A stretch of DNA of 64,000 bases from Periweissella fabalis (GCF_012396505.1 NZ_JAAXPN010000004.1:1-64000), one strand, 5' to 3'; shown: positions 42,390 through 52,977, counted from the first letter of the stretch. The notes: a model not told the origin generated them from the sequence alone. A program made the numbers and translations.

Positions 42390-42842
42390 ATGGACGCGCA
42401 CACTTATGATAATTTAGTTGGTGCAACTGGAACCCCTACTCCATTTGCTATCAACTTGTTACGAGATATACTCATTCCAGGTATTTTACAAGAAGATACG
42501 TCCAGCATTTCATACTGGGCAGGGAAAAATTTAGCACGGACTTATCAAGTCTCACTTGATCAAGAAATGACAATCTTCTTTCTAAACGCTGGTTTTGGCG
42601 AACTTACAAAACTTTCTGAAAAAGGGAATCAACAAATATGGCAGTTAAGTGGTGATTTTGTTAAAAATCGTTTCTTAGCTAACCCTACACAACCTGATTT
42701 TAATCTTGAAGCAGGTTTTTTATCCCAACAAATTGAACAAGCCATGCCAGTTGTAGCTGAAGCTAATTTTGAAGTCGATTCAAAAAAGCAAATTGTACTA
42801 ATCAAAGTCCAAACGGAAAGTAATGTTTCAATTACAGAATAG
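42390..42842 (+). CDS. YslB family protein (DUF2507)
   Basis: A 150-residue soluble protein with the family features 'FAINLLRDILIPGIL' and 'SISYWAGKNLARTY' near the N-terminus. YslB homologues have an unclear function; in Bacillus the gene is also near racE, which fits the arrangement here, divergent from murI. RBS GGGAG precedes the ATG by 8 bases. It is followed by a hairpin terminator. Confidence 0.88.
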   Translation: MDAHTYDNLVGATGTPTPFAINLLRDILIPGILQEDTSSISYWAGKNLARTYQVSLDQEMTIFFLNAGFGELTKLSEKGNQQIWQLSGDFVKNRFLANPTQPDFNLEAGFLSQQIEQAMPVVAEANFEVDSKKQIVLIKVQTESNVSITE

Positions 42843-42896
42843 CAATTTATAAGAAAGTATGATTTATTGATTTGTACTTAAATTTTTAATATTTCT

Positions 42897-42955
42897 AAAA
42901 AATATGCGAAATACTAATGAAACTAAAAATTTCAATAGAATTTCGCTATTTTTTC
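42897..42955 (+). terminator. Terminator after yslB
   Basis: Arms AAAAAATA-GCGAAAT and ATTTCGC-TATTTTTT enclose an AT-rich loop of about 25 bases; a T run follows. About 55 bases past the stop. Confidence 0.7.
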
Positions 42956-43027
42956 TTGTATTAAAGTTTATTTTAACTAACGTATTATTGAAAAAACTAG
43001 TAACTATTAAGGATACAGGAGTAACTT

Positions 43028-44212
43028 ATGTTGTTTAGCATCTCAAAAACTGAATGGTTATCAAATCTTAGAAGCGATTTTTTCGCCGGCTTAGTCACTG
43101 CAATTGCCTTAATACCAGAAGTCATTGGCTTTGCAATTATTGCTGGTATTAACCCCATTAATGCTCTTTATGCAGCTATCATCATGTCGTTTGTAACCTC
43201 ATTTATTGGTGGTCGGCCAGCCATGACCTCCGCGGCAGCTGGTTCGATGGCACTTGTTTTAGTAACTATAATTAAATATTACGGCCTTGAATACATGCTT
43301 GCAGCCACTGTTTTAACTGGCTTTATTCAGCTATTTTTAGGATATTTAGGTATTCATAAAGTTGTAAAATATGTCTCTAAGCCAATTATGATGGGGTTTG
43401 TTAATTCTTTAGCGATTTTAATTTTATTAGCTCAATTACAACAACTACCGCACCAAAATATAGCAACTTATATTATGGTTATCACTACGATTATTCTAAT
43501 GTATATTCTACCTAAAATAACAAAAGTAATCCCACCGGCATTAATAGTTATCGTATTAATGACAGCTGTAACGGCCCTATTACCAATTCAGCTACAAACT
43601 GTTGGGGATTTGGGGAATCTATCAACTAGCTTCCCACATCCAGGGCTGCCAAACATTCCGTGGAGTTTCCATAGTTTAAAAATTATATTCCCCGTAGCTG
43701 TAGCATTAGCAATTGTGGGGTTGACGGAATCTTTATTGACACTTCCACTTATTGACCAACTAACGCAAACTAAAGGTAACAGTCAACGGGAAGCTAAAGC
43801 GCAAGGATTAGCCAATATAGTGACTGGATTTTTGGGTGGGCAGGCAGGTTGTGCAATGATTGGCCAAGCAGTAATTAACGTTAAATCGGGTGGCCGTCAA
43901 CGGTTTTCAACATTAACTGCTAGTGTTACATTACTTGTAATGATTGTTTTTCTAAAAGGCTTAATGGCCCAAATCCCTACAGGAGCTCTAATCGGAATTA
44001 TGATTACAGTTGCCTTTACTACTTTTGATTGGGCATCGCTTAAGTTGATTAAGATGCAAAAGTTAACGATATCTGAAGTAATGGTTATGCTTGTAACAAT
44101 TATAATAGTTGTTATAACGCATAATTTAGCAATTGGTATTGTATTTGGCATTATATTAAGTTGGTTTATTTCGCTAATATCAAAGCTATTATTTCAAAAA
44201 CTAAACAATTAA
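43028..44212 (+). CDS. SulP family anion transporter lacking the STAS domain
   Basis: A 394-residue protein with about 11-12 membrane segments, beginning with the SulP hallmark '[24 protein letters not shown]' near residue 14 and later '[21 protein letters not shown]'. The domain ends at a short tail after the last membrane segment, so the cytoplasmic C-terminal STAS domain of most SulP carriers is absent. Family members move sulfate, bicarbonate or other anions; the substrate is not inferable. RBS AGGAG lies seven bases before the ATG. Single gene. Confidence 0.88.
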   Translation: MLFSISKTEWLSNLRSDFFAGLVTAIALIPEVIGFAIIAGINPINALYAAIIMSFVTSFIGGRPAMTSAAAGSMALVLVTIIKYYGLEYMLAATVLTGFIQLFLGYLGIHKVVKYVSKPIMMGFVNSLAILILLAQLQQLPHQNIATYIMVITTIILMYILPKITKVIPPALIVIVLMTAVTALLPIQLQTVGDLGNLSTSFPHPGLPNIPWSFHSLKIIFPVAVALAIVGLTESLLTLPLIDQLTQTKGNSQREAKAQGLANIVTGFLGGQAGCAMIGQAVINVKSGGRQRFSTLTASVTLLVMIVFLKGLMAQIPTGALIGIMITVAFTTFDWASLKLIKMQKLTISEVMVMLVTIIIVVITHNLAIGIVFGIILSWFISLISKLLFQKLNN

Positions 44213-44262
44213 AAAGCAAATCAAGATAGGAAAACGTAACTTCCTATCTTGATTTGCTTTTT
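44211..44262. terminator. Bidirectional terminator between the SulP gene and luxS
   Basis: A perfect inverted repeat, arms of 22 bases (AAAAAGCAAATC... and ...GATTTGCTTTTT) around an 8-base loop. It begins inside the SulP stop region and touches the luxS stop codon, so it serves both convergent genes. Confidence 0.95.
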
Positions 44263-44741
44263 TAAATTACTTTACGCTCAAATGGATCTGTTGAGATTCC
44301 ACGTGACAAAATTAACTTAGCCCATTCTTTAGCACTAAAAAGGCTATGATTTTTGTAATTACCACAACTTTCAATTGAGGTACCTGGAACATCATCCCAA
44401 GTTACTACATTTGCAATCTCCTCTAAAGCTGATTTTAAAGCTTTAGCCACTTCTGTATTATCTTGTTCACCCCACATGATTAGATGAAATCCAGTCTGAC
44501 AACCAAATGGTGAACAGTCAATGACTCCATCAATTCGAGTCCGTAACAATCCGGCCAGTAAGTGTTCAATTGTATGTAATCCTGCCATACCAATTGCTTC
44601 TTCATTTGGTTGTACTAAGCGTAAATCAAAGTTGGTAATTTTATCACCAACTGGTCCATTTTCAACAATAATTTTACGGACATAAGGTGCTTTAACTGCT
44701 GTGTGATCAAGTTCAAAACTTTCAACTTTTGCTTGTGGCAT
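44262..44741 (-). CDS. luxS: S-ribosylhomocysteine lyase
   Basis: A 159-residue enzyme that converts S-ribosylhomocysteine to homocysteine and DPD, the AI-2 precursor. The metal ligands HTIEH at residues 56-60 and the cysteine in SCGNYK near residue 124 are present; the catalytic cysteine is in GCQTGF at residue 81. Start ATG at 44741 has GGAGG upstream; an earlier in-frame TTG is not conserved. No pfs or metabolic partner is adjacent. AI-2 signalling is possible but only methyl-cycle recycling is safe to infer. Confidence 0.97.
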   Translation of the reverse strand: MPQAKVESFELDHTAVKAPYVRKIIVENGPVGDKITNFDLRLVQPNEEAIGMAGLHTIEHLLAGLLRTRIDGVIDCSPFGCQTGFHLIMWGEQDNTEVAKALKSALEEIANVVTWDDVPGTSIESCGNYKNHSLFSAKEWAKLILSRGISTDPFERKVI

Positions 44742-44934
44742 AATAGTTTCCTCCAAAATAGTACAGATTAAATTATAATGTTCTAATATATCTGTATCAT
44801 ACTACAAATTGTCTGTAAGGCAAGATTTTAAATTATTTTTATAATATTATACGTTATTTACAATCGTGTATAATATTCAATTTTTATTATCTATATGTTA
44901 TTATATTTAAATATTCAGAGAGGAAAAGAATACT

Positions 44935-46695
44935 TTGTCAAAATTAAAAATAAGCTTTAGCTATTTACTTTTTTTATTAGTTTCATTTATTACCGTCTTT
45001 GTTTTAGCACACCATGGAACTATGTTTATTGGTGATGATTCGTCATTTATATTCAGTAGAATTTTAGAATTTAATGCAGATTTTTCACAACACAATAATC
45101 CTAGCAATTTATATAGTTTTAATACTTTCGGTAATATTGGATCGGCCGTACAAAATTTTTATCCAAATAAAATTTTATATATTTTTTTGTTTTTTAATTT
45201 CTTCACCCATAATCTCATTACCAGCTATTATGTCGGGATATTCTTTATCTTATTCGTTGGCTTTTTAATTGCTTACCATTCATTTTTAGCCTTTAATAAT
45301 TATAAAGGCCAAGCTATAATTTTTGCACTTGCTTTTGGTCTATCAAATTATCAATTGTCAAATATTGTCACTCGCTTTGATATTGGTGAATGGACTGCAA
45401 TTTTTCTTATGCCATTAATCTTAGTTGGCTTTTACAAGATAATGAAGTTCAATAGTATTCAAGGTATGTTCATGCTGGCACTAGGTTTGGCGGGTGTACT
45501 TGCAGTTCACGTATTATCAGTATTGCTAATCACACTTATTTTGGCCTTAATTTGGATCGCTGTAATTTGTATTAGTCAACAGCAAATTGTTGTAAAAACT
45601 TGGAAAATATTTTGTGCATATCTTATTATGTTAATTTTAAATATGCCATTTATTATTAATTTATTTAAATTACATCAATTGATTCATCAACCAACTGTAG
45701 AAAAATTACCCTTTAATAATGTCATTAGCTACGCTCAATTAATAACCAATAGTTTGGCTAATCAAATTGCTTTATCATTAGGTATTTTTTTCATTTTTGT
45801 ATTTATATATGGCATACTGAATTTTAATAAATTTGCACCTATTTATAAATTTATTTTTATCATTACTATTTCTATTTCAATGCTTGCAACAAATATTTTC
45901 CCATGGGCAATTTTTAATAATAGTTTTATAAAGGTAATTCAATTTCCATGGCGATTCATTGGCCTCAATTCAATATTCGTTGCTCTACTACTAGCCTATA
46001 TCTATGGTCATTTGGTTAATTTGATACACAAAAAACTTAAAATCAATTATTTTATACCACTGTGTGTCGCAATTGCTTCAATATTGGCGGTTCAACTCTC
46101 AACCTACGCTAATATTGTAACTATATATCGAAGCTCAGCTGTCTCGTTAGTTGTTCCTACAAAAGAAACGGTTGCCGCAATGATTACCCACCATGCACAA
46201 AGACCTAAAGGTACGCAAATTTATAATTATGATAGCTTAGAGGCCATGGCTAACACAGTAAATTTGACGTATAAAACTACTGACTATTGGCCACAAAAAA
46301 GTGTGCCGTTCATGCAATCTATTTTAATGCAACAAGTTTTGAGCCCTAATAATCAAGCTCATCTTGTCGGTCAACCTAAGCAACGTAATAATGTTGTTAC
46401 TATCAACGTTGTAAGTCAAAAAGTACATGTTAATCTAGATTTACCCATCTTAAATTATGCTAATCAATATACGATGTTTGTGAATGGCAAAAAAACATCA
46501 TATACGGTTTCAAAACGTGGAACGCTAGAATTTAACACACCTGCTAAGCAAATTCAAATCAAATTACTACCAAAATTAACACCCTTATATCATAACTTAA
46601 ATTTAATTAGTAATATTCTTTGGATTGCTATTATATTAGGTCTTGTCATCAACATGCTCTTTAAACGCTTTAAACCACAATTTGCCTTTGATTAA
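44935..46695 (+). CDS. Polytopic membrane protein, PTPS-related / GT-C-like, 586 aa
   Basis: A 586-residue protein with roughly 11-12 membrane segments in residues 1-380, a soluble extracytoplasmic-type region with 'RPKGTQIYNYDSLEAM' and a final membrane segment 'LISNILWIAIILGLVINML'. The layout resembles YfhO and the membrane '6-pyruvoyl-tetrahydropterin synthase-related' family, which are GT-C-like putative glycosyltransferases; the assignment is from general pattern. An acidic pair 'GDDSS' near residue 33, in the first external loop, could be the catalytic-type site. The start looks like TTG with AGAGG upstream. It is more AT-rich than its neighbours. Confidence 0.75.
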   Translation: MSKLKISFSYLLFLLVSFITVFVLAHHGTMFIGDDSSFIFSRILEFNADFSQHNNPSNLYSFNTFGNIGSAVQNFYPNKILYIFLFFNFFTHNLITSYYVGIFFILFVGFLIAYHSFLAFNNYKGQAIIFALAFGLSNYQLSNIVTRFDIGEWTAIFLMPLILVGFYKIMKFNSIQGMFMLALGLAGVLAVHVLSVLLITLILALIWIAVICISQQQIVVKTWKIFCAYLIMLILNMPFIINLFKLHQLIHQPTVEKLPFNNVISYAQLITNSLANQIALSLGIFFIFVFIYGILNFNKFAPIYKFIFIITISISMLATNIFPWAIFNNSFIKVIQFPWRFIGLNSIFVALLLAYIYGHLVNLIHKKLKINYFIPLCVAIASILAVQLSTYANIVTIYRSSAVSLVVPTKETVAAMITHHAQRPKGTQIYNYDSLEAMANTVNLTYKTTDYWPQKSVPFMQSILMQQVLSPNNQAHLVGQPKQRNNVVTINVVSQKVHVNLDLPILNYANQYTMFVNGKKTSYTVSKRGTLEFNTPAKQIQIKLLPKLTPLYHNLNLISNILWIAIILGLVINMLFKRFKPQFAFD

Positions 46696-46800
46696 GCTAG
46701 GACAAAAGATTGTTATCTTGAACATTCAAAGTGACGTTCTCAAAACCTTTAAAGTCGATAGTATACCTTTTCGCCTTAAAAATTGAATTATTGCAACCAG

Positions 46801-46832
46801 ACTACTTAGCTTTATAGTTAGGTAGTTTTTTT
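46801..46832 (+). terminator. Terminator after the 586-aa membrane protein
   Basis: ACTACTTAGC pairs with GTTAGGTAGT (two wobbles) around a six-base loop, followed by a run of seven T. Confidence 0.75.
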
Positions 46833-46928
46833 GGATGCTTTTTAAAACATTTAAATATCAAAATGCAAGGTCACCCACTAAATTAATCATAGCTTGACTG
46901 TTATTACATCTATTAGCTTTTGAACTAC

Positions 46929-46966
46929 AAAAAAGCGACTAACTCGCATCCCGAGCTAGTCGCTTA
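46929..46966 (-). terminator. Terminator of the fab operon
   Basis: On the minus strand AAGCGACTA and TAGTCGCTT pair, extended by CTCG/CGAG with a 5-base loop, then TTTTTT. About 75 bases beyond the accA stop. Confidence 0.93.
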
Positions 46967-47042
46967 ACCAAATAAACAGATTTATTCAATTTGTAGATTC
47001 ATTGGTATTATTTATCGTATAATCGATTTTTACCATGCTTAC

Positions 47043-47825
47043 CTAAAATTTATTGAATCGCTCCATTCTTTGAGCAATAAGCGAATCACCATTTAAATTA
47101 TGATATTTAGTAAGTGTATTTACTAATTCCGTCCGTAACATTCCAGCTAATCGATCAAAACGTTTTTGATCCGGAATAACCTTTTCAATGACACCATTGC
47201 TTAATAAATCCTTAGGTGTTAAACCTAATAATTCAGCGGCTTCATCACTACGACTTGCATCTTTCCATAAAATGGCCGCAAAACCTTCTGGTGATAATAC
47301 AGAATATGTTGCATGCTCAAACATCCAAACTTCATTAGCAGTAGCAAGCGCTAAAGCGCCACCTGAACCACCTTCACCATAAACAATAGCAATCACAGGA
47401 ACCGGTAACTGCATGCTTTGCAAGATGCTTTCAGCAATTGCTTGACCCTGGCCCATTTCTTCAGCTTCCTTACCTGGATATGCACCTGGGGTATTAATTA
47501 ATGTAATTATTGGTCGGTTAAATTTAGCTGCTTGCGCCATTAAACGTTGTGCTTTACGATAACCACTTGGTAATGGTGAACCATTATGCTTTTGCACTTT
47601 TTCTGCAAATTCAAGTCCTTTATCAATACCAATAATTGTTACTGGAGTTTCACCTAAGAAACCAATACCACCAATAATTGATGGATCATCATAACTTTGA
47701 CGATCGCCATGCAATTCAAAAAAGTCACTAACAATTCCATCTATCAATTGCCGTGCAGTATAACGATCTTCGCGGGCAAGCTTAACTGTTTGAGCAGCTG
47801 TTAATTCACGTTTAAAAATATTCAT
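47043..47825 (-). CDS. accA: Acetyl-CoA carboxylase carboxyltransferase subunit alpha
   Basis: A 260-residue crotonase-fold subunit that, with AccD, transfers the carboxyl group from biotin to acetyl-CoA to give malonyl-CoA. Conserved blocks 'LINTPGAYPGKEAEEMGQG' near residue 108 and 'GEGGSGGALALA' near 149 are present. It is shorter at the N-terminus than the Gram-negative form, as usual in lactobacilli. Its ATG overlaps the accD stop; last gene of the operon. Confidence 0.96.
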   Translation of the reverse strand: MNIFKRELTAAQTVKLAREDRYTARQLIDGIVSDFFELHGDRQSYDDPSIIGGIGFLGETPVTIIGIDKGLEFAEKVQKHNGSPLPSGYRKAQRLMAQAAKFNRPIITLINTPGAYPGKEAEEMGQGQAIAESILQSMQLPVPVIAIVYGEGGSGGALALATANEVWMFEHATYSVLSPEGFAAILWKDASRSDEAAELLGLTPKDLLSNGVIEKVIPDQKRFDRLAGMLRTELVNTLTKYHNLNGDSLIAQRMERFNKF

Positions 47826-48658
47826 TACGCCTGACCTCCATGTTGCTTGATAAGCACATTAATTGTACTTGGTAAGTCTTGACGAGCAACAATTGCATCT
47901 AAGAAGCCACATGTTTGCAACATTTCTGCGCGTTGAAAGTCAGCTGGTAATTTTTCATGTAGTGTTTGTTCAATCACACGACGGCCAGCAAATCCAATCA
48001 ATGCATGGGGTTCTGCAATAATAACGTCAGCTTGCATCGCAAAACTAGCCATTACCCCACCGGTTGTTGGATCAGTAAGTACCGTCATATAAAACAATCC
48101 AGCTTGAGCGTGTTTTGCAACAGCAGCTGACACTTTCGCCATCTGCATCAAAGAGATAATCCCTTCTTGCATACGTGCACCACCAGACGCTGTAAACAGC
48201 ACTACTGGTAATTTTTCTTTTAATGCAACTTCAAAAAGTCGTGTGATCTTTTCTCCAGTAACCGAACCCAATGAACCCATAATAAAACTTGAGTCCATAA
48301 TTCCTAAAGCAAATTTAGTATCTTTAATGGTCGCAATCCCTGTTAAAATTGATTCATTCAAATTGGTAGCTGTCTTAGCTTTTTCAAGTTTCTGTGCGTA
48401 GCCAGGAAATGTAGGATCTGATAAAGCTAAATCATGGTCAATTTCGGAAAATGAAGATGTCAATAATTTAACACGATCATAAGCCTTTAGACGAAAACCG
48501 TAATTACATTCCGGACACACTTTCAAAGCAGTCAACGAGCTGCGATAAATCGCTTTATGGCAAATAGGACATTCAATCCATAAACCATCTGGAATCTTAT
48601 CGTTAATCGTTTTACTATCAACTTGGGGAATGGCATGTTCTTTATTAAACAGTTTCAT
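47825..48658 (-). CDS. accD: Acetyl-CoA carboxylase carboxyltransferase subunit beta
   Basis: A 277-residue subunit with the N-terminal C4 zinc ribbon CPICHKAIY...CPEC (about residues 34-56) and the crotonase core with '[12 protein letters not shown]' and '[12 protein letters not shown]'. Start: ATG at 48658 (MKLFNKEH) with GAGG 9 bases upstream; a GTG two codons earlier is also possible. Overlaps accC by 14 bases and accA by one, so the ACC genes are translationally coupled. Confidence 0.95.
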   Translation of the reverse strand: MKLFNKEHAIPQVDSKTINDKIPDGLWIECPICHKAIYRSSLTALKVCPECNYGFRLKAYDRVKLLTSSFSEIDHDLALSDPTFPGYAQKLEKAKTATNLNESILTGIATIKDTKFALGIMDSSFIMGSLGSVTGEKITRLFEVALKEKLPVVLFTASGGARMQEGIISLMQMAKVSAAVAKHAQAGLFYMTVLTDPTTGGVMASFAMQADVIIAEPHALIGFAGRRVIEQTLHEKLPADFQRAEMLQTCGFLDAIVARQDLPSTINVLIKQHGGQA

Positions 48659-50027
48659 GTTCACTCACCTCAGCTAACCATTGGGGTAAAAAACTATTTT
48701 CAAGATATTTAGTATTAAATGCACCACTTTTTACATGTTCATCTTGAACTAATGCTTTTTGAAAATTAATGTTACTCTTAATACCACCAAGAACAATCTC
48801 ATCAAGTAACCTGTGTAAGCGAGTTAATGCTTCTTTGCGATCAGTTCCGCTAGCAATTAATTTACCAATCATTGAGTCATAAAATGGTTGCACAACTGCA
48901 CCGGTGAATAAATCAGTATCAATTCGTACCCCGTTACCACCATTGGGTAAGTACAGATAATCAATAGGTCCCGCACTTGGAGCAAAATTTAATTCCGGTT
49001 GTTCCGCATTTAAACGAACTTCAATTGCATGGCCTTTAATTTGAATATCGTCTTGTGTTAAAGTTAATTTTTCATTTGCTGCAATTTCAATTTGTAACTT
49101 TAACAAATCAAGTCCTGTAACCATCTCAGTAACTGGGTGTTCAACTTGAATTCGTGTATTCATTTCCATGAAGTAAAAATTACCTTTATTGTCACGTAAA
49201 AATTCTAACGTCCCTGTCCCACGATAATCAAGTGCATTAGCTGCTTTAACGGCTAGTTCACCAAGATATGCACGCTTTTCAGGAGAAACTCCCACAGATG
49301 GACTTTCTTCAAGTACTTTTTGATTATTGCGTTGAAGTGAGCAATTACGTTCTGGTAAATAAACTGCATTACCAAAATTATCACGTAAAATTTGAACCTC
49401 AATATGCGAAACATCCGTCAAAACTTTTTCAAGATACATGGCACCATCACCAAAAGCTTTTTTAGCTTCGTTTTGAGCTTCTAAAAACTTAGGTGCTAGT
49501 TCATTTGCTTCAGCAATAAAACGCATCCCTTTACCGCCACCACCGGCTGCTGCTTTTAATAATACTGGATATCCAACTTCATCAGCAACCTTTTTGGCTT
49601 CATCAGCATCATGAATAAAGCCTTTTGACCCTGGTGTAACAGGAATCCCTGCTTCTCGCATATACTCACGCGCATTAGCTTTATTCCCCATTAAGTCAAT
49701 GGTTTCAGGTTTAGGTCCAATAAATACCAAGTTTAAATCCGCTACCATTTGTGCAAACATTGAATTTTCTGATAAAAAGCCATAACCTGGGTAAATTGCT
49801 TCTGAACCAGTAATCACTGCCGCACTAAGGATGTTCTTCATATTTAAGTATGAATCTGTTGGTTTAGGACCTCCAACACAAATTGCTTCATCAGCTAATT
49901 GTACATGTAAACTATCAGCATCAGCCGTTGAATAAATTGCAACGGACGCAATGTTCATTTCTCGCAATACTCGTACCATCCGCGTGGCAATGTCACCACG
50001 GTTGGCAATCAATACTTTTTTAAACAT
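48645..50027 (-). CDS. accC: Biotin carboxylase subunit of acetyl-CoA carboxylase
   Basis: A 460-residue ATP-grasp enzyme that carboxylates the biotin of AccB using bicarbonate and ATP. '[19 protein letters not shown]' opens the biotin carboxylase N-domain; the glycine-rich ATP lid '[13 protein letters not shown]' is near residue 160, and '[14 protein letters not shown]' near 288 carries the catalytic residues. Length is normal. It follows fabZ2 by 18 bases. Confidence 0.97.
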   Translation of the reverse strand: MFKKVLIANRGDIATRMVRVLREMNIASVAIYSTADADSLHVQLADEAICVGGPKPTDSYLNMKNILSAAVITGSEAIYPGYGFLSENSMFAQMVADLNLVFIGPKPETIDLMGNKANAREYMREAGIPVTPGSKGFIHDADEAKKVADEVGYPVLLKAAAGGGGKGMRFIAEANELAPKFLEAQNEAKKAFGDGAMYLEKVLTDVSHIEVQILRDNFGNAVYLPERNCSLQRNNQKVLEESPSVGVSPEKRAYLGELAVKAANALDYRGTGTLEFLRDNKGNFYFMEMNTRIQVEHPVTEMVTGLDLLKLQIEIAANEKLTLTQDDIQIKGHAIEVRLNAEQPELNFAPSAGPIDYLYLPNGGNGVRIDTDLFTGAVVQPFYDSMIGKLIASGTDRKEALTRLHRLLDEIVLGGIKSNINFQKALVQDEHVKSGAFNTKYLENSFLPQWLAEVSEHETV

Positions 50028-50045
50028 CTAATTTTACCTTCCAAA

Positions 50046-50483
50046 TTATCCAATCACAAAGGTCAATTCTGCATCAACAGCTTTTTTTGTGCCGATGTAG
50101 GCAATTCCTTTTCCTTGTCCAATATTACCACGGATTTTGTCTAAAGTGACCTCAAGTCGTAATTGTGTACCAGGTTTTGACATTTTACGGAATTTGGCAG
50201 TTTTAATACCACCAAAGTAAGCTGTCTTACCCTCAAATTCAGGCATTGAAAGGAGGGCTACTGCACCTGTTTGAGCCAACGCTTCGATAACAAAAGCACC
50301 AGGTAAGACTGGATCTCCTGGAAAATGGCCAACAAAAATTTCTTCGTTAACTGAAACGTTTTTAATTGCTGTACATGATACACCTGGTTCAAGTCCCACA
50401 ACTTGATCAATCATTAACATTGGGTATCGGTGTGGGAGAATTTTTTGAATAGCAACTGAATCTAAAATTACTTCATCTGACAT
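50046..50483 (-). CDS. fabZ: 3-hydroxyacyl-ACP dehydratase (FabZ, second copy)
   Basis: A 145-residue hot-dog-fold dehydratase. The catalytic histidine is in GHFPGDPVLPG near residue 52 and the glutamate in FVIEALAQTG near 66. It removes water from 3-hydroxyacyl-ACP in each elongation round. A second, different FabZ heads the operon. Position between accB and accC is the typical lactobacillal order. Confidence 0.94.
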   Translation of the reverse strand: MSDEVILDSVAIQKILPHRYPMLMIDQVVGLEPGVSCTAIKNVSVNEEIFVGHFPGDPVLPGAFVIEALAQTGAVALLSMPEFEGKTAYFGGIKTAKFRKMSKPGTQLRLEVTLDKIRGNIGQGKGIAYIGTKKAVDAELTFVIG

Positions 50484-50542
50484 AATTATTTCCTCTTTTT
50501 TAAAAAAATGGGCTGATCGTCACCGAGCACCCCATTATATTT

Positions 50543-51004
50543 TTAATCGCGTACTACTTTGAACAATGGCTTGTCAAATTCAACGATTTCTTCATTTTTA
50601 ACTAATACATCTGCAATTTTTCCACTAAATGGTGCCTTAATTTCGGTCATCATTTTCATTGCTTCAATAATTGCAACTGTTTGACCTTTTTTAACTTCTG
50701 AACCAACTTCAACAAATGAATCAACACCTTCAGTAGCTTGTAAGTAAACACTACCAACTAGAGGAGCTTTGATATATTCAACATTTTCAGTAACCGCTGG
50801 TGCTGCTGCAACTGCTACAGGTGTGCTAGCAACTGCTGTTGGAGTTGCAACAGTAGCAGGCATAGTAGCTACACTTGATGTCCCTGTTGATTGATTGTCG
50901 TTTTTACTTAATGCTAAATGGAATGTTCCATCTTCAATGTTCAATTCTCGGATTGAGCCAGCCTCAAAATCAGCAATCAATGCTTTAATATCTGCTAATT
51001 CCAT
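50543..51004 (-). CDS. accB: Biotin carboxyl carrier protein of acetyl-CoA carboxylase
   Basis: A 153-residue carrier. The biotinylation motif EAMKMM is near residue 118, in the C-terminal lipoyl/biotinyl domain, preceded by a flexible Ala/Thr/Val/Pro-rich linker (about residues 40-80). Start ATG at 51004 overlaps the fabF stop as TAATG; the four residues of the longer frame lie inside fabF. Confidence 0.96.
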   Translation of the reverse strand: MELADIKALIADFEAGSIRELNIEDGTFHLALSKNDNQSTGTSSVATMPATVATPTAVASTPVAVAAAPAVTENVEYIKAPLVGSVYLQATEGVDSFVEVGSEVKKGQTVAIIEAMKMMTEIKAPFSGKIADVLVKNEEIVEFDKPLFKVVRD

Positions 51005-52236
51005 TATGCTTCCCACCGTTTCATTGCAATAACAGCATTGTGACCACCAAATCCAAATGAATTTGAAATCGCGATTTTAGCTGCAGTATGCTTATTAGAA
51101 TCATCAACAAGTGGAATCTTAACAGCTGGATCTTTTTCTTTTAAGCCCACGTTGACGGGTAATTGACCTTTAATCAAACTCATCGCTGTAATTACGGCTT
51201 CAATCCCACCGGCAGCCCCAAGCAAGTGACCAGTCATTGACTTAGTTGATGATGTCAACACACCACTTTCCAAACCAAAGACGTTTTCGATTGCTTGTGC
51301 TTCGGCACTATCATTAGCACCAGTTGCTGTACCATGTGCATTGATGTAATCAACATCACTTGGTTGGATATTAGCATCACGTAGAGCTTCTTGCATCGCA
51401 CGTGTTGCCCCTTCACCATGGGGTTCAGGAGAAGTCATGTGGAAGGCATCAGTCGTTGCCCCAAAACCAATAATTTCTCCTAAAATTTGGGCACCACGAG
51501 CTTGAGCGTGTTCAAGTTCTTCAAGCACAAGCACTCCTGCCCCTTCACCCATGACAAAACCATGCCGATTAGCATCAAATGGAATTGAAGCATCTTCAAT
51601 CTCAGTGGCACGTGATAATGTACTTAAAGCATCAAACCCTGAAATCCCAATGCGGTTAACAGACGCTTCAGATCCACCAGTAATCATAGCATCAGCATAG
51701 CCAAGACGGATCCGATTGTAAGCATCCCCAATCGCGTTAGTAGCACTAGCACAAGCCGTTACTACAACTGTTGAGATGTTTTGCGCGTGAAAACGCAATG
51801 CTACATTACCAGCCGCCATGTTAACGATTGATTGGGGCACAAACATTGGTGATACGCGGGGCATTCCTTTATCATGCATTTTAATAACTTGTTCTTGAAT
51901 GGTAGTTAAACCACCAATTCCTGAACCGAGAATGACACCCAAGCGAGTGCTATCAATATTTGCATCTGACAAGCCACTTTGATTCATGGCTTCAGTTGCC
52001 GCATGAACCGCATATTGTGAAAATAAATCCATCCGTTTGGCTTCTTTTTTACCAACATATTGGTTGGCATCAAAGTCTTTAACTTCTCCAACAAATTTAA
52101 CTTCAGTTTCGTTATCAGCAAATTTAGTAATTTCACCGAATCCAAGCTTACTACTAAAGATACCGTCAGTAAATTCCTCAACACTATTTCCAAGTGGAGT
52201 AACTGCTCCAAGTCCAGTAATTACAACTCGTTTCAT
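51004..52236 (-). CDS. fabF: 3-oxoacyl-ACP synthase II
   Basis: A 410-residue condensing enzyme. Catalytic cysteine in VVTACASATNA near residue 162, histidines in 'INAHGTATGAND' near 302 and 'KSMTGHLLGAAG' near 338, and the gatekeeper phenylalanine region 'NSFGFGGHNA' near 398. It extends acyl-ACP by two carbons with malonyl-ACP. It follows fabG closely and overlaps accB. Confidence 0.97.
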   Translation of the reverse strand: MKRVVITGLGAVTPLGNSVEEFTDGIFSSKLGFGEITKFADNETEVKFVGEVKDFDANQYVGKKEAKRMDLFSQYAVHAATEAMNQSGLSDANIDSTRLGVILGSGIGGLTTIQEQVIKMHDKGMPRVSPMFVPQSIVNMAAGNVALRFHAQNISTVVVTACASATNAIGDAYNRIRLGYADAMITGGSEASVNRIGISGFDALSTLSRATEIEDASIPFDANRHGFVMGEGAGVLVLEELEHAQARGAQILGEIIGFGATTDAFHMTSPEPHGEGATRAMQEALRDANIQPSDVDYINAHGTATGANDSAEAQAIENVFGLESGVLTSSTKSMTGHLLGAAGGIEAVITAMSLIKGQLPVNVGLKEKDPAVKIPLVDDSNKHTAAKIAISNSFGFGGHNAVIAMKRWEA

Positions 52237-52248
52237 TATTTATTACCT

Positions 52249-52977
52249 CTATCCAATCATTCCACCGTCTACCACGATTGTTTGACCTGTAATGTAGTCA
52301 TTTTCAGCTAAGAAAATTGCTGTCTGTGCAATCTCTTGCGCTTCACCAAATCGTTTAAGGGGAATTTGTTCTAAAATTTCTGTCTGTACTTTGTCACTTA
52401 AAGCAGCGGTCATATCAGTCGCAATCATACCTGGTGCAATTGCATTAACTCGGATACCACGCATGGCACCTTCTTTAGCTAATGTTTTTGTTAAGCCGAT
52501 GATACCGGCTTTACTTGCGGCATAGTTTGCCTGGCCAATGTTACCACCAAGCCCAACAACACTACTTAAGTTAATAATTGTTCCCGCCCGTTTTTTCAAC
52601 ATTTGCTTGAAAATTGGTTGTGTCAAATTAAAAGTCCCAATCAGATTTGTTTGAATGACATGCATAAATTGCGCGGGTTTCATCCCCATCGCTAAGCTAT
52701 CATCAGTAATTCCGGCATTATTAACCAAAATGTCAACAACTCCAATTTCCTTAACAGCTGCCAACAATTCCGTTACCGTTTCTTCACTAGATAGATCACC
52801 TAGACAAACAGCTGGTTGGTGTTGATAGTCAGCAAATTGGGCCAAAATCTCATCACTCGGTTGTTTCCGGCCATGTAAGATAACTTGGGCCCCCGCTTTT
52901 GCAAATGCATGCGCAATTGCCAAGCCAATCCCACGGGTTGAACCGGTTACGAGAACGATTTTATCAGTTAACTGCAT
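52249..52977 (-). CDS. fabG: 3-oxoacyl-ACP reductase
   Basis: A 242-residue short-chain dehydrogenase. Cofactor-binding TGSTRGIG near residue 11, 'NNAG' near 86, catalytic serine in 'NLSSVVG', and the YxxxK motif YAASK near 149. Reduces 3-oxoacyl-ACP with NADPH. Its ATG lies 14 bases inside the fabD end. Confidence 0.96.
   Translation of the reverse strand: MQLTDKIVLVTGSTRGIGLAIAHAFAKAGAQVILHGRKQPSDEILAQFADYQHQPAVCLGDLSSEETVTELLAAVKEIGVVDILVNNAGITDDSLAMGMKPAQFMHVIQTNLIGTFNLTQPIFKQMLKKRAGTIINLSSVVGLGGNIGQANYAASKAGIIGLTKTLAKEGAMRGIRVNAIAPGMIATDMTAALSDKVQTEILEQIPLKRFGEAQEIAQTAIFLAENDYITGQTIVVDGGMIG

Larger units (their letters stand above)
46696..47042. other. Intergenic region between convergent units
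   Basis: No gene-like frame with an RBS seen. It contains two separate terminators, one for each strand, and about 95 bases of unassigned sequence between them. Confidence 0.7.
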
